Counted from the first letter of the stretch, positions 16,292 through 26,017 are shown. The stretch is 64,000 nt of DNA from Candidatus Dependentiae bacterium (GCA_003511165.1 DOJW01000009.1:17227-81226), one strand, 5' to 3'. Notes: a model not told the origin generated them from the letters alone. Program-made: numbers and translations.

Positions 16292-17265
16292 AGGCAAGTG
16301 CAAAAGCAAATGCAAATATTGCTTTGATAAAATATTGGGGCAAAAAAGATAAAACTTTAAATATTCCGTTCAATAGTAGTCTTTCGGTAACGCTAGATAA
16401 ATTATTTACCATAACTTCCGTTGAATTTAATAAGGATTTATCGAACGATATTTTTGTCATAAATGATTCTATTCAAAGTGATAGCGAGCATTCCAAATTA
16501 TCTCTCTTTTTAGATTTGGTGCGAAATCGTGCAGGAATAAATTTTAAAGCTAAAGTCATTTCCGAAAATAATTTTCCAACAGCAAGTGGACTTGCAAGTT
16601 CATCGAGCGGTTTTGCAGCTCTTGCTCTTGCTGCTACCAAAGCGGCAGGATTAAATTTATCACCCAAAGAACTTTCGATTTTAGCAAGAAAAGGTTCAGG
16701 TAGTGCCTCAAGATCAGTTTATGGTGGTTTTGTCATGTGGGAAAAAGGTGAAGCAGGGGTTGATGAAAGCTCTTTTGCGACACAACTTTTTGATGAAAAT
16801 TATTGGCCAGAGTTTAAAGTTGTTGTTGTTATTTTACAGAATGAAAAAAAAGATACTTCAAGTCGTGATGGGATGAATAATACAGTTGCGACAAGTCCAT
16901 TTTATAATGTTTGGCTTGCAACTATCGATGAAGATTTGAAAAATTTGAGAAATGCTTTGAAAAATAAAAATTTTACAGCTCTTGGTGAAACTGCAGAATT
17001 AAATTGTTTAAAAATGCATGCGACTATGTTAACGGCTAAACCAAGTTTGGTTTATTGGAATTCGCAAACGGTTGAACTTATGAAGTTGATTAGTAAATGG
17101 CGAGCTGAAAATCTGGAAGTTTATTTTACAATTGATGCTGGACCGCAAGTTAAGATTTTGTGTTTGGATAAAGATTTGATTAGATTGCAGAAAAAATTAT
17201 CAGAATTAAAATTTATCCAAAATATTATCGTGTGCAGTGCTGGCAGTGGCGCGAAACTTATATAA
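16288..17265 (+). CDS. mvaD: Diphosphomevalonate decarboxylase
   Basis: ATP-dependent decarboxylation of mevalonate 5-diphosphate to isopentenyl diphosphate, the last step of the classical route. 325 residues with the family N-terminus ANIALIKYWGKKD, the phosphate loop PTASGLASSSSGFAALA, SGSASRSVYGGFVMW, and the catalytic Asp in YFTIDAGPQVKIL. All motifs point to the decarboxylase rather than the related mevalonate-3-kinase. The start overlaps the mvk stop, and the next gene is three bases away. Confidence 0.95.
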   Translation: MKASAKANANIALIKYWGKKDKTLNIPFNSSLSVTLDKLFTITSVEFNKDLSNDIFVINDSIQSDSEHSKLSLFLDLVRNRAGINFKAKVISENNFPTASGLASSSSGFAALALAATKAAGLNLSPKELSILARKGSGSASRSVYGGFVMWEKGEAGVDESSFATQLFDENYWPEFKVVVVILQNEKKDTSSRDGMNNTVATSPFYNVWLATIDEDLKNLRNALKNKNFTALGETAELNCLKMHATMLTAKPSLVYWNSQTVELMKLISKWRAENLEVYFTIDAGPQVKILCLDKDLIRLQKKLSELKFIQNIIVCSAGSGAKLI

Positions 17266-17268
17266 GTT

Positions 17269-18372
17269 ATGAATAAAATTATAATAAAAGTTCCAACTAA
17301 ATTAATGTTAAGTGGAGAATGGGCTGTTTTAGAACCAAAATCCTGCTGCATTTCGCTAGCTATAAATAAGTATGTTTATGCAGAGATTTCACAAAATAAG
17401 AAGTTCATACTTTTAAATTTTCCACAAATTAATATTAATTCGCTGCAAGCAACTTTCGATTGTAAAGCCAAAAAGCTTTTATTTTTAGATAATATTTCTA
17501 CAGAACAGATTTCAAAAATGGGTTTTGCTCGTTTGAGTATAGAAAACAGTTTAAAATTTTTATTATCAAAAAATATAAATATAAATAGTTTTTCACTTGC
17601 GATCTCAAGCGGCGAAACTTTAATTGGCGGTCAGAAGGTTGGTCTTGGCAGTTCCGCAGCAGTTTGTGTTGCAGTAGTAAAAGCTATTTTAAAAATTCAT
17701 AACCAAAATATTGTTTCTCAAAAAAACTTGAAAGCTATTTATAAAATTGCAGCGATTTCACATTTTCAGGCGCAAGGAAAGATTGGTTCCGGATATGATG
17801 TAGCGACATCAGTTTTTGGTAAATCTATAATTTATGGAAAAGTTGATGAGCGTTTTCTAAAATTGGCTTTGGAGCAAAAAAATATCGAATTTCTATTTGA
17901 AAAACCTTGGCCATCTTTGTTTATTAAATCTATTACATTGCCGCCCTCTATGACTGTGAATGCGTGTTTTTGTGGACAATCTGCGTCAACTGCGCTAATT
18001 GTTGAAAAAATAAATAAATTTAAAAAAGAAAAAAAAGATTTATACTTTAAATTTGTTAAGGAAATTAAAAAAGTAACTTTTGACTTAATTCAAGCTTTGG
18101 AAGCGAATAATCAGCAGCTAGTTATAGACTTGATAAAAGAAAATGCAAAGCTATTAAGTGACCTAGGGGATGCAAGTGGTAGCGGCCTTGAAACTAAGGC
18201 TCTGAAAAAGGCGATAGATTTATCAACTTTTGATAATGCTGCTGGAAAATTTAGTGGAGCTGGCGGTGGTGATTGCGCGATTGCGGTCACTTTTGATAAA
18301 CAAATTGCAGATAAAATTTTAGAAAATTGGCGGGTTAACAAACTTATTCCTTTGGATATAAAAATTTTATGA
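17269..18372 (+). CDS. mvaK2: Phosphomevalonate kinase
   Basis: Converts mevalonate 5-phosphate to the diphosphate with ATP. 367 residues, GHMP family: KLMLSGEWAVLEP at the N-terminus, ATP loop GGQKVGLGSSAAV, GSGYDVATSVFG, and C-terminal FSGAGGGDCAIAV. Assignment among GHMP kinases rests on these motifs and on the operon, which otherwise lacks this step. It overlaps the HMG-CoA reductase start by 4 bp. Confidence 0.9.
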   Translation: MNKIIIKVPTKLMLSGEWAVLEPKSCCISLAINKYVYAEISQNKKFILLNFPQININSLQATFDCKAKKLLFLDNISTEQISKMGFARLSIENSLKFLLSKNININSFSLAISSGETLIGGQKVGLGSSAAVCVAVVKAILKIHNQNIVSQKNLKAIYKIAAISHFQAQGKIGSGYDVATSVFGKSIIYGKVDERFLKLALEQKNIEFLFEKPWPSLFIKSITLPPSMTVNACFCGQSASTALIVEKINKFKKEKKDLYFKFVKEIKKVTFDLIQALEANNQQLVIDLIKENAKLLSDLGDASGSGLETKALKKAIDLSTFDNAAGKFSGAGGGDCAIAVTFDKQIADKILENWRVNKLIPLDIKIL

Positions 18373-19634
18373 GAAAAAGTAGTAGAATTGGTGAGTTTTA
18401 TAAAAAAAATCAGCAAGAACGACTAGATCTGATTCGAGATTTTGCTAATTTAACAAATGACGAGCTGTTGCTTTTAAGAAATTTATCGTTAGATTTTTCT
18501 GTTGTTAGTAGACTTGCTGAAAATGTTATATCCGTATTTCCTATGCCACTTGGTATAGCAACAAATTTTTTAATAAATCAAAAAGATTATCTTATTCCGA
18601 TGGTTACCGAAGAGTCGAGTGTGATAGCTGCTGCTTCAAATGCTGCAAAACTTGCGCGATTTCTTGGTGGTTTTATTTCTAGTGCTTCTGAACCTATAAT
18701 GATCGGTCAAATTCAGTTGACAAAAATTCCTGATTTTCAAAAAGCTAAAAACGTAATTGATAAAAATAAGCAGTATTTAATTGATCTTGCCAATTTGCAG
18801 GATCCTATTTTGGTTGAAGTTGGGGGTGGAGTTGTTGATTTGCAAATTCGAGAGCTTGATACCGAGCGCGGTAAAATGATGATTGTTCACCTTTTGATTA
18901 ATGTTAAAGATGCGATGGGTGCAAATATTGTTGATACCATGCTTGAGGCTGTTGCTGAAAAATTAGAATCACTTAGCGGTGGTACAAAATTACTTAGAAT
19001 TGTTTCCAACTTGGCAACTTATAGAATTGCAGAAGCAAAAGCTACTTGGAGCAAAGAAGATTTGGGTGAAGAAGTAATTGAAAATATTTTGGATGCTTAT
19101 GCTTTTGCAAAGGCAGATTTTTATCGCTGTGCAACACACAACAAGGGAATTATGAATGGAGTTGATGCTGTTGCGATCGCAACGGGAAATGATTTCAGGG
19201 CTATTGAGGCAGGTGCTCATAGCTTTGCAGCTTTGGAAAATAACTATCAACCTCTTACAAAATATTATAAAAATGAAAATGGTGATTTGGTTGGTGAAAT
19301 AAAACTTCCTCTTCCTGTTGGAATCATCGGCGGAAGTACACAGGCAAATAAAATATCTAAAATTTGTTTAAAAATTTTGGATGTGAGGTCGGCACAAGAG
19401 CTTTCAGGAGTTATAGCTTCTGTTGGGCTTGCTCAAAATTTTGCCGCACTTCGAGCTCTAGTTTGTGAAGGTATTCAAGCTGGGCATATGAAACTTCATG
19501 CTAAAAAAGTTGCGATCAATGCTGGGGCATCAAATGGTCATGTAGATTTGATAGCGTCAAGAATGGTAGAAGAAAAAAATATTTCAATTGTCAGGGCAAA
19601 AGAGATTCTTGCTATCTTGAAAGAGGGAAAATAA
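18369..19634 (+). CDS. mvaA: Hydroxymethylglutaryl-CoA reductase, class II
   Basis: Reduces HMG-CoA to mevalonate. 421 residues without a membrane anchor, the bacterial class II type: ENVISVFPMPLGIA, EESSVIAAASNAAKLAR (catalytic Glu near 82), DAMGANIVDT (181-190, Asp and Asn) and the catalytic His in AGHMKLHAKK near the C-terminus. Class II enzymes are known from Pseudomonas and Gram-positive cocci; the operon direction implies biosynthesis. NADH or NADPH preference cannot be read with confidence. The stop abuts the next ATG. Confidence 0.95.
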   Translation: MRKSSRIGEFYKKNQQERLDLIRDFANLTNDELLLLRNLSLDFSVVSRLAENVISVFPMPLGIATNFLINQKDYLIPMVTEESSVIAAASNAAKLARFLGGFISSASEPIMIGQIQLTKIPDFQKAKNVIDKNKQYLIDLANLQDPILVEVGGGVVDLQIRELDTERGKMMIVHLLINVKDAMGANIVDTMLEAVAEKLESLSGGTKLLRIVSNLATYRIAEAKATWSKEDLGEEVIENILDAYAFAKADFYRCATHNKGIMNGVDAVAIATGNDFRAIEAGAHSFAALENNYQPLTKYYKNENGDLVGEIKLPLPVGIIGGSTQANKISKICLKILDVRSAQELSGVIASVGLAQNFAALRALVCEGIQAGHMKLHAKKVAINAGASNGHVDLIASRMVEEKNISIVRAKEILAILKEGK

Positions 19635-20666
19635 ATGCCTGTAGGGATTGTTGGATTTGGGGTTTATCTTCCAAAGTTTAGAATCAAAGTCGAAGAGATT
19701 GCTGCATATTACAAGCAAGATCCAAATAAAATTAAATCTAGTTTATTAATAAACGAAAAGTCTGTTGCGGCTAAAGATGAAGATTCTGCAACGATGTCTG
19801 TGCAGTCATCACAGCAAGCACTTATTATGGCAGAAATTGATAAATCAAAAATAGGATCTGTTTATGTTGGAAGTGAAAGTCATCCTTATGCAGTGAAGCC
19901 GACAGCAACGATCGTTGGTAATGCTTTAAATTTAACAAATTTTTACACAGCAGCAGATTTTCAGTTTGCTTGTAAGTCTACAACAGCGGCAGTTTATGCA
20001 TCGCTTGGACTTGTTGCTTCAAAATATGTGGAGTACGCACTTGTCATAGGAGCAGACAAAGCTCAATCAAAAAATGGAGATATTTTAGAATATTGTGCGG
20101 GAGCTGGTAGCGTTACATGGATTTTGGGATCGAATGAAAATGAGATTGTGGCATCGATTGACAAAATAGTTTCATTTAGCACAAACACTCCCGATTTTTG
20201 GCGAAGGCATGGAGAAGATCACCCAGAATATTTGGGTCGATTTACCGGTGAGCCTTCTTACTTTTTCCATATTACTCAAACTGTGGACAAAATTTTGCAA
20301 GATGCCAAAATGGTGCCTGCGGATTTTGATCATGTAGTTTTTCATCAGCCTAATGGTGCATTTCCATATTCAATTGCAAAAAAATTAGGTTTTGTAAAAA
20401 AACAAATTGAACTAGGTTTGGTTGCTCCTCATTTTGGAAACTGTTATAGCGCTACAACGATGATTGGTGTTTCAGCCGTTTTAGATCAAGCAAAAGAAAA
20501 TCAAAAGATTTTAGTTGTTAGTTATGGTAGTGGAAGTGGGTGTGATGCAATGATTTTGACGACAACGTCTAATCTTTCTAAGAAACAAAATAAATCAAAA
20601 ACTGTTCAAAATTTTATAGATCAAAAAGAGTACATAGATTATTCAACAATTTTAAAATGGAATTGA
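19635..20666 (+). CDS. Hydroxymethylglutaryl-CoA synthase, archaeal type
   Basis: Condenses acetoacetyl-CoA and acetyl-CoA to HMG-CoA. 343 residues, shorter than eukaryotic enzymes and like archaeal ones. The expected catalytic set is visible: E81 in GSESHPYAVKPT, C113 in FACKSTTAA, H237 in VVFHQPNGAFP. In archaea this enzyme works in a complex with thiolase and a DUF35 protein, and those two genes follow directly here. Stands 6 bp before the thiolase. Confidence 0.93.
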   Translation: MPVGIVGFGVYLPKFRIKVEEIAAYYKQDPNKIKSSLLINEKSVAAKDEDSATMSVQSSQQALIMAEIDKSKIGSVYVGSESHPYAVKPTATIVGNALNLTNFYTAADFQFACKSTTAAVYASLGLVASKYVEYALVIGADKAQSKNGDILEYCAGAGSVTWILGSNENEIVASIDKIVSFSTNTPDFWRRHGEDHPEYLGRFTGEPSYFFHITQTVDKILQDAKMVPADFDHVVFHQPNGAFPYSIAKKLGFVKKQIELGLVAPHFGNCYSATTMIGVSAVLDQAKENQKILVVSYGSGSGCDAMILTTTSNLSKKQNKSKTVQNFIDQKEYIDYSTILKWN

Positions 20667-20672
20667 TTTGCA

Positions 20673-21836
20673 ATGAAAATTGGAGTTCTTGGAATAGGAT
20701 GTACTAAATTCGGGGAGCATTGGGATAAAAGCATTTCGGATTTGCTTACGATTTCACAATTTCAAGCTTTAAAAGATGCCGGAATATCACCAGAGCAAAT
20801 TGATTCTATTTTTGTTGGTAATATGAATAGTGCTATTTTTTCAGGACAAGTTCATCTTGGTGTGATTGCAGCTGAAATGTTTAATTTGAATATTCCTGCA
20901 TACAGTGTTGAAAGTGCATGCGCTTCTGGTGGTGTAGCAATTCGAAATGGGGTTATGGCTATTTTGTCAGGTATGGCAGAAGTTGTCATGGTAAGCGGTG
21001 TAGAAAAAATGACAGATGTAACAAGTGAAGAAGTTACTACAGCTTTGATGTCGGCGGCATCGGAAGAACTTGAAACTTTTGGCGGAGCAACATTTCCTGC
21101 ATTAAACGCATTAGTTGCACAAAATTATATTTCAAAATACGGTTTGACGCGTAAGCAATTAGCGTCAGTAAGTATCAAAAATCATAAACATGGCTCGTTA
21201 AATCCAAATGCTCATTTTAAGCGGGAAATAAATTTAGATGATGTTTTAAATTCGCCTATTATTTCGGATCCTTTTACCGTTTTAGATTGTTCACCTGTTT
21301 CAGATGGAGCTGCAACGGTAATTTTGTGCAGCGACAGTTTTGCAAAAAAAATTAATAAAAAATTAGTAAATATAGTTGCAAGTGGTATGGCTGTTGATAG
21401 TTTAAGTTTGCAAAACAGAGAAAATTTAACTTCGATGAAAGCAACACGACTTGCTGCAGATCAAGCTTGCAAATCTGCAGATTTAAATCCTAAAGATATA
21501 AATGTTGTAGAACTTCATGATGCGTTTTCGATTTTAGAAATTATTGCTCTCGAAGATTTGGGATTTTTTGCAAAGGGTGAAGCTGGAAAAGCTACAGAAG
21601 AAGGTAAAACTTATTTTGATTCCAATTTTGGTTTAGCTGTAAATCCATCTGGCGGGTTGAAAGCAAAAGGCCATCCAGTAGGTGCAACCGGGGTTTCGCA
21701 AGTTGTCGAAATCACAAAACAACTTCGAGGTGAGTGTGATAAAAATCAGGTAAAAGATGCACGAGTTGGTTTGACACATAATATGGGTGGTTGTGGAGCT
21801 TCTGTTGTTGTTCACATTTTGAAAAAAGAAGATTGA
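20673..21836 (+). CDS. Acetyl-CoA acetyltransferase (thiolase), archaeal/SCP2-like
   Basis: Makes acetoacetyl-CoA from two acetyl-CoA. 387 residues with nucleophile C83 in ESACASGG, the HDAFS loop, catalytic His in KGHPVGATG and C-terminal GGCGASVVVHIL. The sequence pattern is that of archaeal/SCP2-type thiolases rather than PhaA-type. Position between HMG-CoA synthase and a DUF35 protein matches the archaeal channelling complex, so acetoacetyl-CoA may pass directly to the synthase (inference). Confidence 0.92.
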   Translation: MKIGVLGIGCTKFGEHWDKSISDLLTISQFQALKDAGISPEQIDSIFVGNMNSAIFSGQVHLGVIAAEMFNLNIPAYSVESACASGGVAIRNGVMAILSGMAEVVMVSGVEKMTDVTSEEVTTALMSAASEELETFGGATFPALNALVAQNYISKYGLTRKQLASVSIKNHKHGSLNPNAHFKREINLDDVLNSPIISDPFTVLDCSPVSDGAATVILCSDSFAKKINKKLVNIVASGMAVDSLSLQNRENLTSMKATRLAADQACKSADLNPKDINVVELHDAFSILEIIALEDLGFFAKGEAGKATEEGKTYFDSNFGLAVNPSGGLKAKGHPVGATGVSQVVEITKQLRGECDKNQVKDARVGLTHNMGGCGASVVVHILKKED

Positions 21837-21837
21837 T

Positions 21838-22239
21838 ATGTTTTATTTGAATAGTCCAATTATCCGATGGCGAAAATATAACAATAACTATTTTTTAGAA
21901 GCTGCAAAATGTACAGCGTGTGGCAAAATTTATTTTCCAAAAAGTTATAAATGCAGTTGTGGATGTGAATCCTTTTCAAAAATCGTTTTAAGCGGACGCG
22001 GAAAGATAATAGCTTTGACTCAAAGTTATGTTGCGACATTGATGTTTACTAATCAGGTTCCAATAATAATAGCATTAGTCGAACTTGATGAGGGCGTTAG
22101 GATTTTAGGACAAATTGTTGATGTATCATTTGATATTTTGAAAATTGGAATGAGAGTTAAAAGTTGTTTTCGCAAAGTTTATGAATGCGGAAAAAGTGGA
22201 ATAATAAATTATGGGATCAAATTTGTTTTAGGAAGTTGA
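21838..22239 (+). CDS. DUF35 zinc-ribbon/OB-fold protein, CoA-binding scaffold
   Basis: 133 residues: an N-terminal zinc ribbon with C25, C28, C39 and C41, then an OB fold (GRGKIIALTQSYVA...). In archaea such proteins hold thiolase and HMG-CoA synthase together and bind CoA. One base after the thiolase stop and zero bases before the next ATG, so co-translated. Function as the third member of the complex is inferred from order and family. Confidence 0.88.
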   Translation: MFYLNSPIIRWRKYNNNYFLEAAKCTACGKIYFPKSYKCSCGCESFSKIVLSGRGKIIALTQSYVATLMFTNQVPIIIALVELDEGVRILGQIVDVSFDILKIGMRVKSCFRKVYECGKSGIINYGIKFVLGS

Positions 22240-22581
22240 ATGTTAATTTTAGTTGCGGATGCTATCAAAATTGAAAATTCTTCAAACTGCATTGTTCATG
22301 AATATGTAATGCCGTCTAATAATCTTAGTTTTTGTCGTGCAGAAATCGATGGTCGATATCCGGAGAGTGGTAAAGTTTTAAATTCTGGATGTGATCAAAT
22401 TTATTATGTTCTAAGTGGTGAAGCAAAAATATTTTATAAAAATCAATTTTTCAACATCAAATCAGGCGATCTTTTCTTTTTTGAGAAAAATCAAGAATAT
22501 TTTGTAGAAGCACAAAAGCTTGTTGCTGCTGTGATTAATTCTCCAAAATGGACAGCGGAACAATATCGTAAATTAGATTAA
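22240..22581 (+). CDS. Small cupin-fold protein
   Basis: 113 residues with the single cupin barrel: GCDQIYYVLSGEAKIF and FNIKSGDLFFFEKNQEY resemble cupin motifs 1 and 2. The usual metal-binding HxH is replaced (NSGCDQ), so metal catalysis is doubtful; a binding or regulatory role is possible. Last gene of the mevalonate operon, with no gap to DUF35 and a strong terminator 14 bp downstream. No known step of the pathway needs it. Confidence 0.7.
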   Translation: MLILVADAIKIENSSNCIVHEYVMPSNNLSFCRAEIDGRYPESGKVLNSGCDQIYYVLSGEAKIFYKNQFFNIKSGDLFFFEKNQEYFVEAQKLVAAVINSPKWTAEQYRKLD

Positions 22582-22595
22582 ATTATTTTTTCAAT

Positions 22596-22632
22596 AAAAA
22601 AGGCCGCAGCTTTTAAACTGCGGCCTTTTTTA
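22596..22632 (+). terminator. Strong bidirectional terminator after the mevalonate operon
   Basis: Perfect 14-bp stem AAAAAAGGCCGCAG / CTGCGGCCTTTTTT with an 8-9-base loop and T-run, shared with the convergent brnQ gene. Confidence 0.92.
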
Positions 22633-22647
22633 TTGTTTTATAAATTT

Positions 22648-23814
22648 TTATTTAGATAAAAAAATGTTTATTAACATTCCTATGGCGGTGATTGCTACCG
22701 GAATTTTGATATATTTAAATCCCCAAAGTTTGTTTGCGATATTGCAAAATGTTATGACAACGAAAAGAGGGTACATAGTTGTTATGACAGGGAATGAATA
22801 TTTGATTATTCCAGCTAGTCCGATTTGTGAAATTATTCCTGTGATTGTTAAAACAATTAAAAGCGCAGAGACAAATGAAATTTTAGCACGAAAAATTGAA
22901 TTTTTTGTAAAATCTGTAACAACAGCAGATAGTGATACTGCTGTTGTGAAACATGCAAGAAATACTGTTAAACCTATCAATGCAGCTCCGTATGTTCCAA
23001 GTACGCTGAATGAAATTGCGCTAAATATTTCACCTTCATTTAAGGATGCAAAACCTTGTCCGTGGTGTGCGCCGAGGCTAAACATTCCAGCATAAATCAA
23101 ACCTAAAAGTAAACCGCCAAATAATCCGCTTATTCCCGCGATTTTTACAGCTTCTGCTATTGGGATTTGTTTGTCTTGTGAAGCATAGTTTGTTAATAGG
23201 TTTACAATGATCGAACCAAAGAAAATTGCGCCCAAAAGATCTAAAGTTTGATATCCAGTTAAAAATCCCGTTGTGAAAAGTTGAAAGGAAGAAATATCAA
23301 TATGTTGTGCTGCAACTCCGGTGAATATTCCGATCAGCAAAATTAGCGATAAACTTGCAACTTTGAGTGGACTTAATACTTTGCCGATAACAGTTAATAG
23401 TTGACCCGGTCTGCAGGCTGCAAAAAATGCTAATGTTAAGAAAATTATCGAAAATGGTAAAATCGACATTTTTGGTAAAAATGGTTGAAGCATTTCGTAG
23501 GAAAGAGTGATTATTCGAGGCATGACTACAAACGGTCCGATTATTAACATACAAAATAATGTAAGTAAAAATCCTGGGATTTTACCGAGTCTTCCGAAGA
23601 AATCTTTATAATTTCCACTGAAGGATACGATGGCTAAAATTCCTAAAACAGGTAATAAAATTCCGGTTAATGCGAATCCTAAAAAGCTATAAATAGATTT
23701 GGATCCACTGGCGATTCCAAGTCTTAGAGGGAAAATTAAATTACCGGCACCGAATAACATTGCAAAAATTGTTAAACTTGTTGTTTGTATCTGCGAACGC
23801 TTTAGATTTTTCAT
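22648..23814 (-). CDS. brnQ: Branched-chain amino acid:cation symporter BrnQ
   Basis: 388 residues from ATG 23814, with AGG upstream; an in-frame ATG at 23847 lacks any ribosome site. About twelve membrane segments. The N-terminal AMLFGAGNLIFPLRLG and later FLACFTTAVSLSA are typical of the LIVCS family, which takes up Leu, Ile and Val with Na+ or H+. Import of amino acids fits a host-dependent bacterium. Shares the terminator at 22596 with the mevalonate operon. Confidence 0.92.
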   Translation of the reverse strand: MKNLKRSQIQTTSLTIFAMLFGAGNLIFPLRLGIASGSKSIYSFLGFALTGILLPVLGILAIVSFSGNYKDFFGRLGKIPGFLLTLFCMLIIGPFVVMPRIITLSYEMLQPFLPKMSILPFSIIFLTLAFFAACRPGQLLTVIGKVLSPLKVASLSLILLIGIFTGVAAQHIDISSFQLFTTGFLTGYQTLDLLGAIFFGSIIVNLLTNYASQDKQIPIAEAVKIAGISGLFGGLLLGLIYAGMFSLGAHHGQGFASLNEGEIFSAISFSVLGTYGAALIGLTVFLACFTTAVSLSAVVTDFTKNSIFRAKISFVSALLIVLTITGIISQIGLAGIIKYSFPVITTMYPLFVVITFCNIANKLWGFKYIKIPVAITAIGMLINIFLSK

Positions 23815-24103
23815 AATGAAACCTGTTTTTTGCTTTAGATTAAACATATTTTGTAGTTATCTCAAAACTACAAAAAACATTTTATTACTATAACAACTTT
23901 CTTATTTTTAGCAAAAATTTTGTTTGTCAATAATTGCTGGATTGGATTGATATGAGGCTTTTAATAGTTATTTTATTTTGTGCATAAGTAAGCTGGTTCG
24001 CAGTTTGTAGCCATATTTTTCATAAGAAAATTACAGACTCTAGCGTATTTGAATTTGAATATGGCATTATTAAATTACTTAAATACCAAAAAAAGGGGGT
24101 GGT

Positions 24104-25450
24104 ATGAACGGGGAATTTACATTTAAAGAGATTATTTTTCTTGCAGTTCCTGCGATCGTTTCGCAGGCGGTTATTGTTTTTGTTGCTTTAATCGGGCAGC
24201 TTTTTATTGGACAATTTGGTGCTCTTGCGATATCGGCGGTTTCGATTTCTAATAATAGTTGTTTTGCGATTTATAACTTTTTGGAAGGGATCAGAACTGG
24301 TACAAATGTTTTGACGGCAAAATATCTGGGTGCAAAAAATGAGAAAAATATAGCGGGAGTTTTATTTTTAAGTCTGATTTCAGCAATTTTGGTTGGGGGC
24401 ATTGTAATAATTTATGCTTTTTTCATAAAATTAAATTTTTCAAAAATAGATCCTTTTTATTTGATAGGTAATCAGCAGTTGCGCGCTGTTGGTGATAATT
24501 TTTTATTTGCATCGTTACTTGGCGCTCCGTTTGTACTTATTTTTTTTGCGATCACTGGTTTTTTTCGAGGTTTAAAAGATTCTATAAATCCTCTGCATTT
24601 GACGCTTGTTGTTGTGGTGGTTGATATTATTCTTAATTATTTATTTATTATGGGATTTGGGGGTTATTTTAATTTTAAATTAGGAGTATTTGGAGCTGCC
24701 CTTGCATCATTTTTGTCCTATGTTTTGGGCGCCGTGTTTTGTTTTATATTTTTGTTTAGAAAAAAACTTACAAAAAAATATACAAATTTTGTTTCCATAT
24801 CGTCAGATTTGCGCAAAGAGTATATAAAGCTCGTTGTTGAAATTGGTGCTTACGCAGGTCTTTTGATGCTTGCCTTTATGTTTTTTATCAAAATTTTTCA
24901 ACATTTGGACGCTGTATCTTTTGCTTCTTTTAATATCATTTTTAATATTTTGATAATTATAAGTTTGCCGCCAATGGGATTTTTGATTGCCGCTGTGACA
25001 ATGGCAAGTAAATTTGCAGGTGAAGATCGACTTGATTTGATTAAACCTCTTACTTACAAAATTAGTTTAATAGCTTTAATTTTTTCATCCTTTTTTAGTT
25101 TGATGTTGCTTTGTTTTCCTTCATATGTTGCTTATTTATTTAGTCCAAAAGATTTGCACGTTCAAGCGTTAACGGCACGAACCCTTTGGTTTGTCGCAGG
25201 TACCAATATTTTTAGTACTGTTTATCTTGTGTTGAGAGGTATCTTGACCGGTATAAAAGATACGCGATTTATTGTTTTTGAAGGACTTTTTTCCAGTTTT
25301 GTTCTATTTTTGCCGACTGCATATTTTTTGGGTATAAAGATGCATTTTGGACTTTGGGGTGGATATGCCGCCTATTTTGTTTGGACTATAGCAGATTGTT
25401 TATTTTTTTCGTGGCGATTTTTTGTGGTGACAAAAAAGAAAGATTTATAA
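24104..25450 (+). CDS. MATE-family exporter, second copy
   Basis: 448 residues with about twelve hydrophobic segments, and AGGGGGTGGT just before the ATG. Similar along its length to the MATE protein at 13477-14835 (shared EGIRTGTNVLTAKY-like and TGFFRGLKDSINP-like motifs, FFSWRFF ending), so the two are paralogues. Substrate unknown. Its 3' end overlaps the convergent GNAT gene by 6 bp. Confidence 0.9.
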   Translation: MNGEFTFKEIIFLAVPAIVSQAVIVFVALIGQLFIGQFGALAISAVSISNNSCFAIYNFLEGIRTGTNVLTAKYLGAKNEKNIAGVLFLSLISAILVGGIVIIYAFFIKLNFSKIDPFYLIGNQQLRAVGDNFLFASLLGAPFVLIFFAITGFFRGLKDSINPLHLTLVVVVVDIILNYLFIMGFGGYFNFKLGVFGAALASFLSYVLGAVFCFIFLFRKKLTKKYTNFVSISSDLRKEYIKLVVEIGAYAGLLMLAFMFFIKIFQHLDAVSFASFNIIFNILIIISLPPMGFLIAAVTMASKFAGEDRLDLIKPLTYKISLIALIFSSFFSLMLLCFPSYVAYLFSPKDLHVQALTARTLWFVAGTNIFSTVYLVLRGILTGIKDTRFIVFEGLFSSFVLFLPTAYFLGIKMHFGLWGGYAAYFVWTIADCLFFSWRFFVVTKKKDL

Positions 25451-26008
25451 TTTTTCGACCAAAATTTCCAAACTTATGTTGTATTTTGCAAGCGAATCTT
25501 TTTTGATAACTTCGTTTCGCGTTGTAAAACCTAAATGTTTATAAAATTTTATGGTGGGATTTGATGTATGAGAATCGAGTGTTATCTTTTTTGCTTGTGG
25601 ATAAATTTTACAGATTGATTTGATAAGTTCCTTTCCTAGTCCGGAGCCTCTGCAAGATTGGTCGACGCCAAAGAAATCTAGATAAATTTCATTTTTGTTA
25701 TTCATTTTATCGAAAAGTACGAAACCAACTAAAGTTTCATTTTTATTTGCGCAGATTAGGTGTGTTTGTGCAAAGTGCTTTTTTGCCTCTTCATTGAAAA
25801 CATTCAAAAAAGCATTTTTTATCCACCATGATAGTGATTGTGCGAAAAGATTTTCTGCAGATGATAAATCTTTTTCCATTCCCATGCGAAAAGAGATTTC
25901 TGCTCCGTTTTTATCTGTCCATGTCCACGGTTCTACATTATCGCATTTGCTATTAGTAAGAATGAAAGTTAATGATAGTATTAAAATATAAAATAGTTTT
26001 TTTAACAT
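25445..26008 (-). CDS. GNAT N-acetyltransferase with signal peptide
   Basis: 187 residues. The first 20 (MLKKLFYILI... TNS) form a signal peptide, followed by a GNAT domain: FRMGMEKDLSSAE, LVGFVLFD, acetyl-CoA loop DQSCRGSGLGKELIKS and the C-terminal HTSNPTIKFYKHLGF. GNATs transfer acetyl from acetyl-CoA to an amine. Acetyl-CoA is absent from the periplasm, so an exported GNAT would make sense only in another compartment such as host cytoplasm (inference). Nine bases separate it from the methyltransferase upstream, so they share a transcript. Confidence 0.85.
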   Translation of the reverse strand: MLKKLFYILILSLTFILTNSKCDNVEPWTWTDKNGAEISFRMGMEKDLSSAENLFAQSLSWWIKNAFLNVFNEEAKKHFAQTHLICANKNETLVGFVLFDKMNNKNEIYLDFFGVDQSCRGSGLGKELIKSICKIYPQAKKITLDSHTSNPTIKFYKHLGFTTRNEVIKKDSLAKYNISLEILVEKL

Positions 26009-26017
26009 TTTTTACTC

